Of a stretch of 64,000 nucleotides of DNA, positions 9,125 to 18,640 are shown piece by piece. The position numbers and the translations under genes were made by a program. Below the pieces are notes generated by a model. That model was given only the letters and a program-made list of their open reading frames with translations. It was not told the DNA's origin and did not search any database. Every line of letters starts with the position of its first letter. The stretch's first letter is position 1. Source of the stretch: Mesonia aquimarina (GTDB taxonomy: Bacteria; Bacteroidota; Bacteroidia; Flavobacteriales; Flavobacteriaceae); assembly GCF_003667275.1 (NCBI RefSeq), contig NZ_RCNV01000003.1:248001-312000 (forward strand), written 5' to 3'.

Positions 9125-9457
9125 TTATCCAATCCGCAAACCATTTTCTAGCTTCGCTTCAGGCTGAATGATTGTGATATCCTTTCCATTTACCGCACCT
9201 AACACCAAACATTCACTCATGATATTGGCAATCTGTTTCTTCGGAAAATTTACCACCGCGACGACTTGCTTTCCCAACAAATCTTCTTTTTTATAACGTG
9301 TGGTGAGTTGTGCAGAAGTTTTTTTAATTCCTGTTTCCTGTCCAAAATCTATATGCATTTTATAGGCCGGGTTTTTCACTTCAGGAAAATCTTCAATTTC
9401 TATAATTGTCCCAACACGCATATCAACTTTTTGAAAGTCATTCCAATTTATTTCCAT
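9125..9457 (-). CDS. csaA: tRNA-binding domain protein, CsaA-like
   Basis: A 110-residue stand-alone tRNA-binding OB-fold of the CsaA/Arc1/MetRS-C-terminal family. Seen: FQKVDMRVGTIIEIEDFPE, the AYKMHIDFGQETGIKKTSAQ segment, and VVAVVNFPKKQIANIMSECL, which is very typical of CsaA. CsaA has been described as an export-related chaperone in Bacillus and as a tRNA binder; the cellular role here is not known. It is 29 bp upstream of the SDR gene and divergent from the thioredoxin-like gene. Confidence 0.9.
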   Translation of the reverse strand: MEINWNDFQKVDMRVGTIIEIEDFPEVKNPAYKMHIDFGQETGIKKTSAQLTTRYKKEDLLGKQVVAVVNFPKKQIANIMSECLVLGAVNGKDITIIQPEAKLENGLRIG

Positions 9458-9523
9458 TGCATATTATTTTTCCCATAAAATTAGAAGAATTTTAGTAACT
9501 TAAAATTTTAAATTATTTTATTC

Positions 9524-10084
9524 ATGGCATTAACGGAATCAAACGAATTAACATTAGGCACTAAAGCTCCGGATTTTAAGCTCTTAGACACCATAACCAA
9601 TATAAAATTTTCTTTATCGCAAATCAAAGGAAAAAAAGGAACGGTTATTATGTTTATCTGCAATCATTGTCCGTTTGTAAAACACGTAAACGAAGAGTTA
9701 GTCCGTTTAGCTAACGATTATCGCGTATTAGGTTTTGGGTTTGCTGCCATTTCTAGCAATGATGTTAAAAAGCATCCTGAAGATCAACCGGCTTTAATGT
9801 ATAAAACGGCGCAAGAACTCAATTATACTTTTCCATATTTATATGATGAAACACAAGAAATAGCAAAAGCTTACCAGGCTTCTTGCACGCCAGATTTTTA
9901 TGTTTTTGATGCGGATTTAGAATTAACTTATCACGGGCAATTAGATGATTCTCGCCCACAAAATGGACTCCCGGTTACCGGGCGAAGTATGCGAGAAGCC
10001 TTAGACGCTATCTTAAATAACCGCAAAGCTCCTACTCCGCAAAAACCAAGTATTGGTTGTAATATTAAGTGGAAAGATTCTTAA
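9524..10084 (+). CDS. Thioredoxin-like (AhpC/TSA-type) protein
   Basis: A 186-residue protein with a thioredoxin fold. After LGTKAPDFKLLDT (peroxiredoxin-like N-terminus) comes VIMFICNHCPFVKHVNEEL with a CxxC pair at C46 and C49. Later, ASCTPDFYVFDADL holds the cis-proline (TPDFYVFD). No signal peptide is evident, so it is likely cytoplasmic. A thiol-disulfide or peroxidase role is inferred from the fold, and the partner is not known. It converges on pepD through a shared terminator. Confidence 0.88.
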   Translation: MALTESNELTLGTKAPDFKLLDTITNIKFSLSQIKGKKGTVIMFICNHCPFVKHVNEELVRLANDYRVLGFGFAAISSNDVKKHPEDQPALMYKTAQELNYTFPYLYDETQEIAKAYQASCTPDFYVFDADLELTYHGQLDDSRPQNGLPVTGRSMREALDAILNNRKAPTPQKPSIGCNIKWKDS

Positions 10085-10086
10085 CT

Positions 10087-10122
10087 AAAAAAGCCTCACA
10101 ATTTAAGTTGTAAGGCTTTTTT
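10087..10122. terminator. Bidirectional terminator between thioredoxin-like gene and pepD
   Basis: Arms 10087-10101 and 10108-10122 pair over 15 positions with one mismatch. An A-run opens and a T-run closes the hairpin, so it can serve both convergent genes. Confidence 0.88.
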
Positions 10123-10137
10123 GAATAGAAAATTAAA

Positions 10138-11598
10138 TTATTTTTTTGGAATATTTTTAAGTACTTCTAAAAAGAATTTCCAGAATTTTTGTGTAGAAGA
10201 AATACTTGCACGCTCATCCGGAGAGTGTGCTCCACGAATAGTAGGTCCAAAAGAAATCATATCTAAATTAGGATAATGACTTCCAATAATTCCGCATTCC
10301 AAACCGGCGTGACAAGCCGCAACATTTGCCTTCTCCCCTATTTGCTTAGTATATAATTCATCTAAAACTTTTAAAATTGATGAATCTGGGTTGGGCGCCC
10401 AACCCGGATATTCACCGGAGAAATTCACTTCAAATCCGGCAAGTTCAAATCCGGCACGTAAGGAGTTTGCTAAATCCCATTTATTAGATTCTACAGAAGA
10501 ACGCGTTAAACAAGAAATTTCTGCCGTTCCATTTTCTACACTTACTTTGGCTATATTATTAGAAGTTTCCACTAAACCTTCAATATCAGGACTCATTCTG
10601 TAAACACCATTATGTGTTACATATAAAGCATTTAATAATTCTTTTTGAGCGCTTGCTTTCATTACTTTTTCCGGCACAGCTATTTCTTCTGCAAGAATAT
10701 GTAAATTCTGCTCTAACGTCTTGTATTCCGTTTTAATAGCTTCACCTAATTCGTTTAAACTTTTCTGAAAAGCTTCCGCTTCTGCTTTTGGCACTACAAT
10801 TTCAGTAACACTTTCTCTTGGAATTGCATTACGTAATCCACCTCCTTGTATACTAGCAATTTGTATTGCAGTTTGTTCTTGTAAACCATATAAAACTCTA
10901 TTCATTAATTTATTGGCATTCCCCAACCCTTTAATGATATCCATTCCTGAATGTCCGCCGTTTAAACCATTTACCGTGATTTTATATGCCTTAGAATTTT
11001 CTTTTGGAGTTTCTTCTGCGTAATTTTTCATTGCTGTTAAATCTACGCCTCCGGCACATCCAATACCAATTTCATCATCTTCTTCGGTATCTAAGTTTAA
11101 CAAAATTTGTCCGTCAAGTACATTTTCATCAAGCTGTTTTGCTCCGGTCATTCCGGTTTCTTCATCGATCGTGAAAAGTGCTTCAATAGCCGGATGCTCA
11201 ATAGTATCGCTTTCTAAAACTGCCATCATCGTTGCTACGCCCAATCCATTATCGGCACCTAAAGTTGTTCCTTTTGCTCGCACCCAATCACCATCAACAT
11301 ACATTTCGATTCCTTGTGTAGCAAAATCAAAATCGGTATCGTTATTCTTTTGGTGAACCATATCTAAATGCGATTGCAACACAATAGTTTGGCGATCTTC
11401 TAAACCGGCAGTAGCAGGCTTTTTTATAATGACATTTCCTGCGCTGTCTTCTATAGTTTCTAAGCCTAGATTTTTACCGAAATCTTTCATAAAAGCAATT
11501 ACACGTTCTTCTTTTTTAGAAGGACGCGGCACTGCATTTAAATCGGCAAATTTATTCCACACTTGACTTGGTTCTAAATTTCTTATTTCTTGACTCAT
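10138..11598 (-). CDS. pepD: Aminoacyl-histidine dipeptidase (M20 family)
   Basis: PepD/carnosinase-type M20 peptidases cleave Xaa-His and other dipeptides in the cytoplasm using two metal ions. The 486-residue length fits. Metal-ligand and catalytic motifs are seen in order: SHLDMVHQ (H77, D79), LGADNG (D116), DEETGMTGA (the catalytic E and metal E about 146-147), a lid domain with GGHSGMDI and an INxI-like QIASIQGG block, then CHAGLECGII and GAHSPDE near the C-terminus. A TATCTTTG box lies upstream on the same strand. Confidence 0.95.
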   Translation of the reverse strand: MSQEIRNLEPSQVWNKFADLNAVPRPSKKEERVIAFMKDFGKNLGLETIEDSAGNVIIKKPATAGLEDRQTIVLQSHLDMVHQKNNDTDFDFATQGIEMYVDGDWVRAKGTTLGADNGLGVATMMAVLESDTIEHPAIEALFTIDEETGMTGAKQLDENVLDGQILLNLDTEEDDEIGIGCAGGVDLTAMKNYAEETPKENSKAYKITVNGLNGGHSGMDIIKGLGNANKLMNRVLYGLQEQTAIQIASIQGGGLRNAIPRESVTEIVVPKAEAEAFQKSLNELGEAIKTEYKTLEQNLHILAEEIAVPEKVMKASAQKELLNALYVTHNGVYRMSPDIEGLVETSNNIAKVSVENGTAEISCLTRSSVESNKWDLANSLRAGFELAGFEVNFSGEYPGWAPNPDSSILKVLDELYTKQIGEKANVAACHAGLECGIIGSHYPNLDMISFGPTIRGAHSPDERASISSTQKFWKFFLEVLKNIPKK

Positions 11599-11690
11599 TT
11601 TTTTTGATTTACTAGGTTTGTATTAAATGTTTCCACCTGATGAAACATCGCAATTCTTATAAATAATCGCGTTCTTTACAAGAATTCTCG

Positions 11691-11698
11691 CAAAGATA
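11691..11698 (-). promoter_or_regulatory. Candidate -7 box of pepD
   Basis: On the minus strand this reads TATCTTTG, a match to TAnnTTTG, 92 bp before the pepD ATG. No well-spaced TTG is seen. Confidence 0.4.
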
Positions 11699-11757
11699 TT
11701 GTTTCTCCATTCAACTATAAAATTTGTAGAAGCTGATTTAGTTTGTATTTTTAGGCT

Positions 11758-12828
11758 GTGAAGAAAAAGATTCAACTTAGCTTAGCCATATTATTCCCGC
11801 TTCAAGTATTGGGAATTTCTTTTTTAGCTGATTATCCGGAATTTATTGAGACCTATTATAGCAACGGAATTTATCCGAAAATCTCCTTATTCTTTAGGTT
11901 TATATTGGGCTGGATTCCTTTTTCTATCGGTGATTTTTTATATGCTTTTTTAGTTATTTTATGTATTCGGTGGATTTTTATTCGAATAAAAACACGTTTC
12001 AAACAGCCTAAAAAATGGTTATTGCAAGCCACTGCCACTCTCTCTTTTCTATACGGGATTTTTCATCTTTTTTGGGGCTTCAACTATTATCGTTTACCGC
12101 TACATCAATCACTGGAAATTAAAAATCATTACACAGAAACGGAGTTGATCGACTTCAGTAGAAAGTTAATTGATGAAACGGCAGCATTACATCAGCAACT
12201 GGTAAGCGCAGATACTATAAAAGTAGATTTTAATTTCAGTCATCTTGAACTAAAAAAAATGGCCACCAACGGTTATCAAGATTTGGAAGCGGAATACCCA
12301 CATCTTTACTATCGACAAAAAAGTATAAAGCCCTCACTTTTTACGATTCCATTAACCTATATGGGCTTTAACGGATACCTGAATCCATTTACAGGCGAAG
12401 CGCAAATCAACAATTGGATACCTGAATTTAAACTCCCCAGCACCATTAGTCACGAGATCGGACATCAACTGGGTTATGCCAAAGAAAACGAAGCTAATTT
12501 TATTGCTTGTTTAAATACTATGAATCATCAAAACACGCATATGCGCTATGCCGGTCACACCTTTGCCTTAAAATATTGTTTGGGTGATTTACTTTTACAA
12601 AACCCCTGTGCTGCCGAAAATTTAATCGCTCAACTTCCGTTGGGAATTCGAAAAAATTATCGTGAAGTCGATTTATTTTGGCAAACCCATGAAAATCCGC
12701 TTGAACCTTATTTTAAGGAATTTTATGGCGGCTATTTGCAAGTTAACAATCAACCACAAGGCATTGATAGTTATAATTATGTGGTGGCTTTATTAGTTAA
12801 TTATTTTAAAGGTAAAAATTCTTTATAA
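11758..12828 (+). CDS. DUF3810 membrane protein with a gluzincin-like HExxH motif
   Basis: A 356-residue protein recognised as DUF3810. It starts with a GTG codon. Three N-terminal membrane segments (about 7-25, 50-73, 92-112) are followed by a soluble domain holding HEIGHQ at 232-237 and, shortly after, a conserved NEANF that resembles the third-ligand helix of gluzincins. The motif suggests a zinc peptidase facing one side of the membrane, but activity is not demonstrated as far as I know. No clear operon partner: it is divergent from pepD and 250 bp before the lipoprotein gene. Confidence 0.82.
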   Translation: MKKKIQLSLAILFPLQVLGISFLADYPEFIETYYSNGIYPKISLFFRFILGWIPFSIGDFLYAFLVILCIRWIFIRIKTRFKQPKKWLLQATATLSFLYGIFHLFWGFNYYRLPLHQSLEIKNHYTETELIDFSRKLIDETAALHQQLVSADTIKVDFNFSHLELKKMATNGYQDLEAEYPHLYYRQKSIKPSLFTIPLTYMGFNGYLNPFTGEAQINNWIPEFKLPSTISHEIGHQLGYAKENEANFIACLNTMNHQNTHMRYAGHTFALKYCLGDLLLQNPCAAENLIAQLPLGIRKNYREVDLFWQTHENPLEPYFKEFYGGYLQVNNQPQGIDSYNYVVALLVNYFKGKNSL

Positions 12829-13022
12829 CAACACTTTAAATTTAAATTCATTAATAATTTTTCAAAGAAGTTTTAGAATTTCGCGCAATTAATATTACCT
12901 AAAACAAACATAGATTAAACTTATACATTTAATTCCTAACACAATAAAATTATGCTCGTAAAACATTAAGTACTTATTAAACAAGGTCTTACATGATCCC
13001 GTAATTACTTCCTATAAAAATT

Positions 13023-13030
13023 TATATTTG
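13023..13030 (+). promoter_or_regulatory. Candidate -7 box before the lipoprotein gene
   Basis: TATATTTG matches TAnnTTTG and lies 48 bp before the ATG at 13079. No TTG is placed at -33. Confidence 0.5.
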
Positions 13031-13078
13031 TACAGATATAACTAACCCAAACCTACTGAATAATACAAATTAGAGCCT

Positions 13079-13492
13079 ATGAAATACAAATTTCATTTAC
13101 TAATTTCATTCTTTATCATCTTAGCATCTTGCGGTACAGACGAACGAGAAATGATTAAAACCGAAAAAGTTTTAGCTGAAAAATATAACGCAGAAAGTTT
13201 TAAATTGAACTTTGTCACCGTTAATAAAACAGCCTACGGCCAAACAACAGAAGATAGAAAGTTACTTTCCATTGCTCTTAAAAACACAAATGATATCGAA
13301 AAAATTTTCAAAAACAACACCTATTCAAATGCACGTGCTCAGTCGATCGCAACCTATATTATAGATTCACTCCGTTTTGAAAGTTTGCCATTTCAACCTC
13401 GTATCTTAGAAATTAATTTTATAAGTGAAGTAGGTTTTTCCCTCTTAAAAGATGAAGCTAAAAAAACATATACATTTACATTAGATAAATAA
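13079..13492 (+). CDS. Small lipoprotein of unknown function
   Basis: A 137-residue protein with a lipoprotein signal: positively charged start, hydrophobic stretch FHLLISFFIILA, and lipobox LASC with cysteine at about 19. The mature part is mixed alpha/beta with no family I recognise. It is followed after 30 bp by a methyltransferase in the same direction, but nothing links the two functionally. Its own TATATTTG box is upstream. Confidence 0.75.
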   Translation: MKYKFHLLISFFIILASCGTDEREMIKTEKVLAEKYNAESFKLNFVTVNKTAYGQTTEDRKLLSIALKNTNDIEKIFKNNTYSNARAQSIATYIIDSLRFESLPFQPRILEINFISEVGFSLLKDEAKKTYTFTLDK

Positions 13493-13522
13493 ATATTTTA
13501 ATTTTACCTTATACAATGTGAT

Positions 13523-14182
13523 ATGAAAATATCTCAGAAAAAAACCTGGCCAACAAAAGATGCTATGGTTCAGATATACGAAAAAAATCTCTGGGGTGGT
13601 AAGAATGCTGAATTTTATTCAGGATTGGGCTCGCATCATCCGCAAGTTGTAAAATCTTATGTAGCGGTCGTATCTAGCTTTTTAAAAAGCTTGGAAAGCC
13701 CTCCGGTGGTTTGTGACTTAGGCTGTGGCGATTTTAACATAGGGAAGGAGTTGGTACAATATGCCAGCAACTATATTGCTATCGATATTGTGCCCGGTTT
13801 AATCGACCATAACAAACAAACATTTAAAAGAAATAATTTAGAATTTTACAGCCTCGATATTGCAAAAGATGAACTACCCTTTGGAGACTGCGCTATCGTA
13901 AGACAAGTGCTGCAACATTTATCGAATGCTGAAATAAAAAATATAGTGAAAAAATTATATAATTATAAATATATAATTTTAACCGAACACCTCCCGGAAG
14001 AGGATTTTGAACCCAATAAAGACATCATTTCAGGACAAGGTATTCGGCTAAAAAAACAAAGCGGTATAAACCTCCTTACAGCTCCTTTTAATTTTAAGGT
14101 GAAAGAAGAAAAACAGCTTTTATCTATGAAATCTCCAGACTTTAAAGGGAATTTAGAGACTATGCTTTACCGAGTAAAATAA
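13523..14182 (+). CDS. Class I SAM-dependent methyltransferase
   Basis: A 219-residue Rossmann-fold methyltransferase. Motif I is CDLGCGDFNIG near residues 64-74, the acidic strand-2 end is IAIDIVPGL near 88-96, and motif IV-like IVRQVLQHL sits near 126-134. The N-terminal NLWGGKNAEFYSGLGSHHP lies ahead of the core and resembles, from memory, small-molecule rather than DNA methylases. The substrate is unknown and the neighbours do not help. Confidence 0.85.
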   Translation: MKISQKKTWPTKDAMVQIYEKNLWGGKNAEFYSGLGSHHPQVVKSYVAVVSSFLKSLESPPVVCDLGCGDFNIGKELVQYASNYIAIDIVPGLIDHNKQTFKRNNLEFYSLDIAKDELPFGDCAIVRQVLQHLSNAEIKNIVKKLYNYKYIILTEHLPEEDFEPNKDIISGQGIRLKKQSGINLLTAPFNFKVKEEKQLLSMKSPDFKGNLETMLYRVK

Positions 14183-14256
14183 GTATGTTATAACAACACT
14201 TTTATACTATTTTTATAAATCAAAAAATCATTACTTTTCCTATAGATTCAAAGTTT

Positions 14257-15054
14257 ATGCAAAAGCAAATTAGCAGCATTCAAAATAAGACTGTAAAAAA
14301 ACTTGTTCAATTACAAGAAAAATCGCGTGCTCGACGGAAAGAGAAATCTTTTATCATAGAAGGACTTCGGGAAATAAACCTTGCTCTAGCAGCAGATTAC
14401 GAATTAGAAACAATTTATTGTTGCCCAGATATTTTTGAAGAGCCGGAATTACTAATGGAGAATTTTTCTCAGTTCGATACCATTGAGCTTTCCAAAGAAG
14501 TTTATCAAAAAGTGGCTTACCGCGGAAGTACCGAAGGAATTTTAGCACTCGCAAAAGCAAAAGAAAACAGTTTAGCAAGCTTACAATTCAATTCAGAAAA
14601 TCCGTTGATTTTAGTTGCTGAAGCTCCGGAAAAACCCGGTAATATTGGCGCACTTTTACGAACTGCCGATGCAGCAAATGTAGATGCGGTGCTCATAACC
14701 AATCCTAAAACCGACATTTACAACCCGAACATCATCAGATCAAGTGTGGGTTGTGTATTTACCAACCAGATTGCCAGCGGAAGTACATCAGAAATTATTA
14801 CCTATTTAAAAGAAAAAAACATCGCGATTTACACCGCTATTTTACAAGAATCTGAAATTTACACGAATCAAGATTTCACCTCAGCAACTGCAATTATCGT
14901 AGGAACTGAAGCTGATGGGCTAAGTGAAGAATGGCGAAAAGCTGCAAAACAAAATATTCACATCCCGATGCAAGGAAAAATCGATTCGATGAATGTATCT
15001 GTTGCCGCAGGAATTTTAATTTTTGAAGCGAAACGACAACGGGGGTTTGAGTAA
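14257..15054 (+). CDS. RNA 2'-O-methyltransferase, SpoU/TrmH family
   Basis: A 265-residue SPOUT enzyme with an N-terminal SpoU substrate-binding domain (SRARRKEKSFIIEGLREI) and a C-terminal trefoil-knot domain. Conserved blocks are KPGNIGALLRTADAANVDAV (about 126-145), IVGTEADGLSEEW (about 213-225), and IPMQGKIDSMNVSVAAGIL (about 235-253), which carries the cofactor-binding knot. It methylates ribose in tRNA or 23S rRNA; which one cannot be read here. The 132-bp gap downstream holds only a purine-rich short direct repeat. Confidence 0.92.
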   Translation: MQKQISSIQNKTVKKLVQLQEKSRARRKEKSFIIEGLREINLALAADYELETIYCCPDIFEEPELLMENFSQFDTIELSKEVYQKVAYRGSTEGILALAKAKENSLASLQFNSENPLILVAEAPEKPGNIGALLRTADAANVDAVLITNPKTDIYNPNIIRSSVGCVFTNQIASGSTSEIITYLKEKNIAIYTAILQESEIYTNQDFTSATAIIVGTEADGLSEEWRKAAKQNIHIPMQGKIDSMNVSVAAGILIFEAKRQRGFE

Positions 15055-15186
15055 TTTTGAAGATAGTTTTAAGTTAACATATTGAATTGGTGTTATACGA
15101 TTAAGAAGCAAGACCGCTTCGCTTTTAGAAACAAGAAACAAGACTTCTCATTTGATATTTCAAACGAAACGGCGATAAGTTTTTAA

Positions 15187-17913
15187 TTACAACTGATACG
15201 TAACTTTCAACAATAAAATTCGGGGTTGAAGAAAAGTTCTCCTGTCGCTGATTAGAAAATTTGAAGCAGTATTATTTCTTCTAAAATTCACATCAAAAAC
15301 ATTCATAGCTTCAACACCAAATCCCCAAGCACTCGATTCTTGCTTGTAGCGTAAACTTGCGTTTCCGATTTGAAATGTACTGGATTGATTGGTATTTTGA
15401 TTTAAATAATAAGTATATTCATAATCCCCTTCAAATAAAAAATCTTTAAAAAATCGATACTTTATAGTTGCTCTGGGATTGAGTTGTGTAAACCGTGTTG
15501 CTTCTTGATCTTTGGAAGAAAAAACACTAAATGATTGTCGAAACGCAATTTCTATGGTTGGAAAATTCTTTTTATAATATTTTCCTTTAACGGAGTACGA
15601 GTAATTATTAGAATTATAATCTATACGTTCTGTATTTACAATTCGCGCATAATCTCTTAAATAAGTGTTTCCGTTCACGCTAAGCGTTAAACCAGATTTA
15701 AAACGTTTGGATACCGAAACATTTCCGGAATAGGTGTTTTCCGGTAAATCGGTCAGAATACTGGTGTTGATGTAATTGATTCCTTCCAATTGCGTAACTT
15801 CCCGAATACTTTGTTCTCGCGCGGCGTACCCCAAACGAATACTGTAATTAATTTTACTGTAATAGCTATAATTTCGATAGGAGACATCTAAATCATGATA
15901 CAATTCATTTTCTAAATTTTCATTTCCGCTGTAAATGCTGTTAAAACTCATCAACTGAAAACGATTAGCAAATTTTTCGGCATCAGCAAAGGTGGAATTT
16001 AAACGATAATCAAACCGGAATTTTTCTACATCATTAATATCCCATTTTGCCATGGCTTCCGGTAAAATAACTGCTTTTTGATTATTGACGATTTCTGAAT
16101 CAAATTGTTTTGCGCGCCAAGAATACAAATGTGCAAATGCACCGGCGCGGGTTATCCATTTACCAAACATCGCTTTATATTGAAAACCGCCAAAAACATC
16201 GATTAACTTAAAATCTAACTGATTATTAAAACCGGCATCTTGAAAATTATTGATGCTTCCATCATCCAACGCTTGATATTCAAACGTATTAAAATCTTTA
16301 TTTAAATAATTAATTCCCGCGGAAGGATATAAATGATTGGTATTGTTTAAAACCCAATAATGTTTTGCGTCTAATTGAAATAATTGTGAGGAAGAGGAAT
16401 TGTTTTTTAATAGATTGATATCCTCATTTGGTGTTTCTACAATCGGAATAATCTCATTAAAAATAGGCTGATTAAACAACCAATCAAAATTATTGTCTTT
16501 TTCGTTATATTCAAAATTGGTATTGATACTTAGCGTGTGCTTATAAGAAAACTTTTTATTAATACTATTTACATTTGTTATCGAGAACGAACGTGTATCA
16601 TTATAATCGTTAAAAAAGATATTTTCATTGGCGCTTCTAGAAATGGTTTGATCCCGAATTTCAGCATCAGCATACTTTATAAGAAAATTGGTTTGTACAT
16701 CCCAATCGTTTAAATTATCGTAACGTAATTTCACTTTCCCCAAGGAAAAAAACTGACTACTTTTATCTTGATTTACACGGTATTCATCTTCTTGTTCTTG
16801 ACTAAAATAATTGATTTCTTGAACGGTTCTACTTTCTGAAAAAGCATCTTTTACAATTGCATAAGCATCTAAACGAAGGTATTTTGCCAAACGTTCTGAC
16901 CAACTTGCGGCGCCTAATTTATTTTTGTTTAAAAATCCGTTATTACCGCTAAATAAACTTGCTGAAGGTTGTGTGGCAAATTTATTCTGTGTTCCGCGAA
17001 GTGCATAAAAACCGCCTTCAAAATCCATTAAATCTGAATACGAAAAGGCACTTTCACCTGTATTATTAAAATCTCCTAAAACGTTTATACTTCTTTTGGG
17101 ACTGTAATAAAATATATTTGGATTTACATAATACCGCTCTTTTATGCCACCGCCAACTTCAGATTCACCAAAAGCGAAATTCTTTTTCCCTTCTTTCAGT
17201 TTGATATTAAGCACCATACGCTGACTATCATCTAAACCTTTTAGCATCGCAATTTCGGGATCGTTATCTAGCGCTTCTACTTCTTTTACAGCATCGGCAG
17301 GAATATTATTAACGCCCAATTTTGGGTCGCCTGTAAAAAACTCTTGCCCTTCGATCATGAGTTTTTTAACTTTTTTTCCGTTTACTTTTACGTTTCCTTC
17401 TCGATCTACTTCTACCCCGGGTAATTTTTTAAGAATATCGCGTAGTTTGCGTTCATCGCCGGTTTTAAATTGATCTACTTTATAGCGAATGGTATCTTCT
17501 TTTACCACGACTGCCATTTCTTGCTCAATGACCACTTCTTCTAAACTTTCGGTACGTTTAAAAAGTGTATAATTTTTAGTATCACTTTTAGCAATATTCA
17601 CCGAATCGAGTTGTTTCCCAAAAGCTAAATGCGTAATTTTTAAGGCATAACTTTTTTTCGCTATTAAATCGAGTTTATAGCGACCTTGCTGATCCGTAAT
17701 AGAAAAAGTAGTTTGTAAAGTAGAATCTTGCGGTGTGGCAATTACATTGGCATGCGCAATAGGATTTTGCAGACTATCTTGGATAATCCCCGAACGTTGC
17801 ACTTCTTGCGCTTGTAAAGAAACTACGAATAGGATATAAAATAAACCGAAGAAAAAAAAATTTTTCTTCGGTTGAATTGATTTGCAGTTATTTATTAAAA
17901 TCGTCTTTAACAA
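15187..17913 (-). CDS. TonB-dependent-receptor-like outer-membrane protein with carboxypeptidase regulatory domain
   Basis: A 908-residue predicted outer-membrane barrel. A signal peptide ends near residue 36 (VSLQAQ). Residues about 38-115 form a carboxypeptidase-regulatory-like beta-sandwich (SGIIQDSLQNPIAHANVIAT, ITDQQGRYKLDL). A plug-like region at about 135-235 has LRDILKKLPGVEVDREG and VKVNGKKVKKLMIEGQEF. The rest is rich in alternating aromatic strands ending VTYQL. No TonB box is obvious, so active import is uncertain. The two GLPGLI genes lie immediately upstream in the same direction (7-bp gap), so this is probably the last gene of a three-gene transcript. Confidence 0.85.
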   Translation of the reverse strand: MLKTILINNCKSIQPKKNFFFFGLFYILFVVSLQAQEVQRSGIIQDSLQNPIAHANVIATPQDSTLQTTFSITDQQGRYKLDLIAKKSYALKITHLAFGKQLDSVNIAKSDTKNYTLFKRTESLEEVVIEQEMAVVVKEDTIRYKVDQFKTGDERKLRDILKKLPGVEVDREGNVKVNGKKVKKLMIEGQEFFTGDPKLGVNNIPADAVKEVEALDNDPEIAMLKGLDDSQRMVLNIKLKEGKKNFAFGESEVGGGIKERYYVNPNIFYYSPKRSINVLGDFNNTGESAFSYSDLMDFEGGFYALRGTQNKFATQPSASLFSGNNGFLNKNKLGAASWSERLAKYLRLDAYAIVKDAFSESRTVQEINYFSQEQEDEYRVNQDKSSQFFSLGKVKLRYDNLNDWDVQTNFLIKYADAEIRDQTISRSANENIFFNDYNDTRSFSITNVNSINKKFSYKHTLSINTNFEYNEKDNNFDWLFNQPIFNEIIPIVETPNEDINLLKNNSSSSQLFQLDAKHYWVLNNTNHLYPSAGINYLNKDFNTFEYQALDDGSINNFQDAGFNNQLDFKLIDVFGGFQYKAMFGKWITRAGAFAHLYSWRAKQFDSEIVNNQKAVILPEAMAKWDINDVEKFRFDYRLNSTFADAEKFANRFQLMSFNSIYSGNENLENELYHDLDVSYRNYSYYSKINYSIRLGYAAREQSIREVTQLEGINYINTSILTDLPENTYSGNVSVSKRFKSGLTLSVNGNTYLRDYARIVNTERIDYNSNNYSYSVKGKYYKKNFPTIEIAFRQSFSVFSSKDQEATRFTQLNPRATIKYRFFKDFLFEGDYEYTYYLNQNTNQSSTFQIGNASLRYKQESSAWGFGVEAMNVFDVNFRRNNTASNFLISDRRTFLQPRILLLKVTYQL

Positions 17914-17919
17914 TGAATA

Positions 17920-18606
17920 TTATTTTCTATTTCTAAACTCCTCTTGGGTATACAGTTCCTCTTCTTTTGGAAAATCTATTTTTACTTTTTTATTTAAAGT
18001 GATTTTTCTAGCATAATGCCTTCTTCCTAATTCGTAAACCTCTAAAATAAAACCAGGTAAGCCGTAATAACGATAAGGCCCATAACTAGCAGGGATTTCT
18101 TCTGTAAACCAAGCTATTATTGGGTCTTTATTTTTAATTCTTTCGCTATTAAAATAGGTAATCGCCTTTCTACATTTATAACCTAAAATAGATTTGGTTT
18201 CATCTGTAATTTTCCAAGGTGTAAATATATTTTTGTATTTTACATAAAAAACTTTACCTCCAATATTACGTATTGAGTAAGGAATATTTTCAATATATAA
18301 TTGTTCCGTCATCATTGAGTACATGTAAGGAGCAAGACCATTATCAGGTTTCATGATAGGAATTTTTTCAGTAAGCGCACCCTCATTATTAAATTTCACT
18401 TTAAAATATGAGCGATCTCCTTTTAAAGCCATTTTAGCATTATTTGCTTGGCTTACATAAAAATCTTTTCGCCGATGATCTGAAATTTTAGAAGTGTCAA
18501 TAGTCATGCTTTTATATTCAGTACCAAACTCGATTTCTCCTGATTCTTGAGCCTTAACAATAAAGCCTAATAAGACCAATAAAATAAAACAAACTATATT
18601 TTTCAT
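17920..18606 (-). CDS. GLPGLI family protein (first of two)
   Basis: A ~228-residue exported protein; the ATG at 18606 (MKNIVCFILLVLLGF) is preferred to an ATG 27 bp upstream because it opens a clean signal peptide ending in KAQ. Near the C-terminal third it has YRYYGLPGFILEVYE, the family hallmark with a conservative F for L. The middle includes a strand-rich ILGYKCRKAITYF and PIIAWFTEEIP. Function of GLPGLI proteins is not known. It lies between a second GLPGLI gene and the barrel protein, all on the same strand with gaps under 40 bp. Confidence 0.88.
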   Translation of the reverse strand: MKNIVCFILLVLLGFIVKAQESGEIEFGTEYKSMTIDTSKISDHRRKDFYVSQANNAKMALKGDRSYFKVKFNNEGALTEKIPIMKPDNGLAPYMYSMMTEQLYIENIPYSIRNIGGKVFYVKYKNIFTPWKITDETKSILGYKCRKAITYFNSERIKNKDPIIAWFTEEIPASYGPYRYYGLPGFILEVYELGRRHYARKITLNKKVKIDFPKEEELYTQEEFRNRK

Positions 18607-18640
18607 TTGATTACTGCATTCTATTATGTTCATTAAAGAA

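Noticed and set aside
15055-15186. Short purine-rich repeat near 15110-15145 considered as a small RNA or mobile relic
   Set aside because: Only a few AAGAAACAAGA-like copies; no hairpin or promoter to support a gene.
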